Shown here one piece after another: positions 62,505 through 64,000 of a stretch of DNA of 64,000 nt. The stretch's first letter is position 1; each line of letters begins with the position of its first letter. The notes beneath the pieces are model-generated. The model worked only from the letters and a program-made list of their open reading frames with translations, ran no database searches and was not told where the DNA came from. A program made the position numbers and the translations under genes. This DNA is from Lineus longissimus (Eukaryota; Nemertea; Pilidiophora; Heteronemertea; Lineidae), in contig NC_088323.1 of assembly GCF_910592395.1 (NCBI RefSeq), positions 2,046,001 through 2,110,000 on the forward strand, given 5' to 3'.

Positions 62505-64000
62505 GGCAGTAGTCACGTGTGATGAAACCACCAATCAAAACGATGAACACATAAATTGGAGCACTGAAAAGATTTGGGTCCTTGCTTTCGTCACATTTTG
62601 GATGTACACTCTACCTTGCTTGAAATATCTCATTCAAGTATCCAGGCTAAAAGAAGCGGACATATTATGTTTCAAAAGAATGGCACATGTATAGACTAGA
62701 GGGAGGGTCTTGTTTGGAAAAATAAGGGGCAGACTGCATTTGTTGTAACATATGACCATGACAGGTCTGAGTCCCCAGTTGTAGACCAAAAGATAAATAG
62801 ATTCCCTTTGGACATTCTTTAGATTTTGGTCTCACTATAACCGTAAATTATCCAACAGTCATTGAACAAAATTCCAGGACTAGTTCACCACTTTAACACG
62901 AGCCACAGTGTTCATTTTAGTTCGATGGGGCCGCAGTGTTTGTAACTCGAGAGGTTGAAAGCATCAATGAAGTACTGCGCTGCGATTTCCTTTAAACCAT
63001 CCATCTATTCCAGAAGAATGATGATGGGATGTTTAAAAGAAAAAGAGGTACTTGTTAAAAAAACCTACCCAGCAGTTCTGTCAAAAGTGTATCTCCTTTC
63101 ATTTATGTTTTCTACTGTAACATTAACTACAGATCTGTGGAATCCATTTCACGAATAGTATCCGTTCAGTAGTTGGTCTCAGTGATCGCGTGCCAAGCTA
63201 GAACAACAATCCGATATTGATACTTCAATCCAAAGGGTTCCTTTCACGAAAAGGTCCTGAATGCCCTCTTTCTAAAATTGTCATGCATTGAATTTTAGTT
63301 TTGACAACGTACACATAGGCCTATAACTGTCACATACTGGCATAGGCCTGTTACTTCATTGGCATACGTCACGATTTTACTTTTGTACTGCTCAATTAAA
63401 CTTCAATGTACGGAAGTTAAACGCCTATAAAGGCCTAGCTAGAGGCATACATGTAATGCCTGTGCTTTCCGAGTAGGCCAATAATTAATGTGAAAGTATA
63501 ATCTTATAAAACATAACTGAGAGGCCAATATATACTAGATTTTTAGTCTTAATCAATAATCTTGTATAAAGGCCAAATATTGAGATATCAGGCCTACATT
63601 GGGCTATACAGGGTGAACCAGATTCTGAAATGTCTGAAATCTGCCAATGGATTTCGAGACCTCTGGTTCGGCATGCATAATGTTAGTTCCTGCAATCTTG
63701 CGGTGTTCTGTGAGACAACCAATACATCCTCATGTTTGGTATCAATTCCTCTGATCGATTCCGTCCAATTCGCACACTCCTGATTGGTCGACGGGTCAGA
63801 TAGTTGGCAAGAAGGATATAGTTTGTATTGATATTTATTGGTTTGAATAGCCGTATAAAATCATGCAATATATATGAAACAGGGGATCGCTAGCATTTAA
63901 TATAAAAAATACTATTAAATATATCACAGTTAGATAAACATTCTTAGGTGCCGCCCTTCCGGAACGCCAAATTCGAACATTCATGCTCTCGTTATCGTCA
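62505..64000. other. Upstream region of the right-hand gene, nothing recognised
   Basis: It should contain the 5' UTR and promoter of the coiled-coil gene near 62505-62700. I see no further coding, RNA or repeat feature. Confidence 0.4.

Overview
This is nuclear DNA from an animal. The genes are split by GT-AG introns, there is a eukaryotic tRNA gene with an RNA polymerase III terminator, SINEs and MITEs are common, and the recognisable proteins are metazoan: a Dickkopf, an LRRFIP and a GRIP-domain golgin. The intron sizes, the many short transposons and the divergence from vertebrate proteins suggest a non-vertebrate bilaterian, probably a marine invertebrate. I cannot name the phylum. All gene models are my own reading of splice sites, phase and remembered family sequences; nothing was aligned.

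Layout. 1-1850: 3' end of an unrecognised coiled-coil gene (+). 2324-6943: a 4.6-kb composite element made of four ~1.05-kb units in + - + + order between 97-bp terminal inverted repeats. 8857-11899: a secreted Dickkopf-3-like gene (+), four coding exons, with a tRNA-Trp gene in intron 1. 12079-16440: intergenic, with a MITE, a 44-bp tandem array and CTCF-like motifs. 16440-35553: an LRRFIP2-type gene on the minus strand, about 15 coding exons, with cassette exons and one or two candidate alternative first exons. 35554-36649: a short shared upstream region containing a large inverted repeat. 36650-55691: a GOLGA4 (golgin-245/p230) orthologue on the plus strand, 20 coding exons and about 2,821 residues, including one 5.67-kb exon. 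58797-59027: a candidate alternative last exon of GOLGA4 encoding a transmembrane tail. 59034-62504: an unrecognised two-exon coiled-coil gene on the minus strand. 62505-64000: nothing recognised.

How the genes relate. LRRFIP2 and GOLGA4 are arranged head to head, as I recall them in human 3p22.2, so this pair looks like an old conserved neighbourhood that may share a promoter. The products act in different places: LRRFIP2 proteins are cytoplasmic scaffolds (Flightless-I, MyD88, Dishevelled), and golgin-245 is a trans-Golgi vesicle tether. The Dickkopf gene encodes a secreted Wnt-pathway-type modulator.

The observations most worth checking are the composite foldback element, the membrane-tail exon and the tandem duplication in GOLGA4, the alternative first and cassette exons of LRRFIP2, the palindrome in the shared promoter, and a TTAA-flanked MITE family present in three copies, one at or near the 3' part of each of the three recognised genes.
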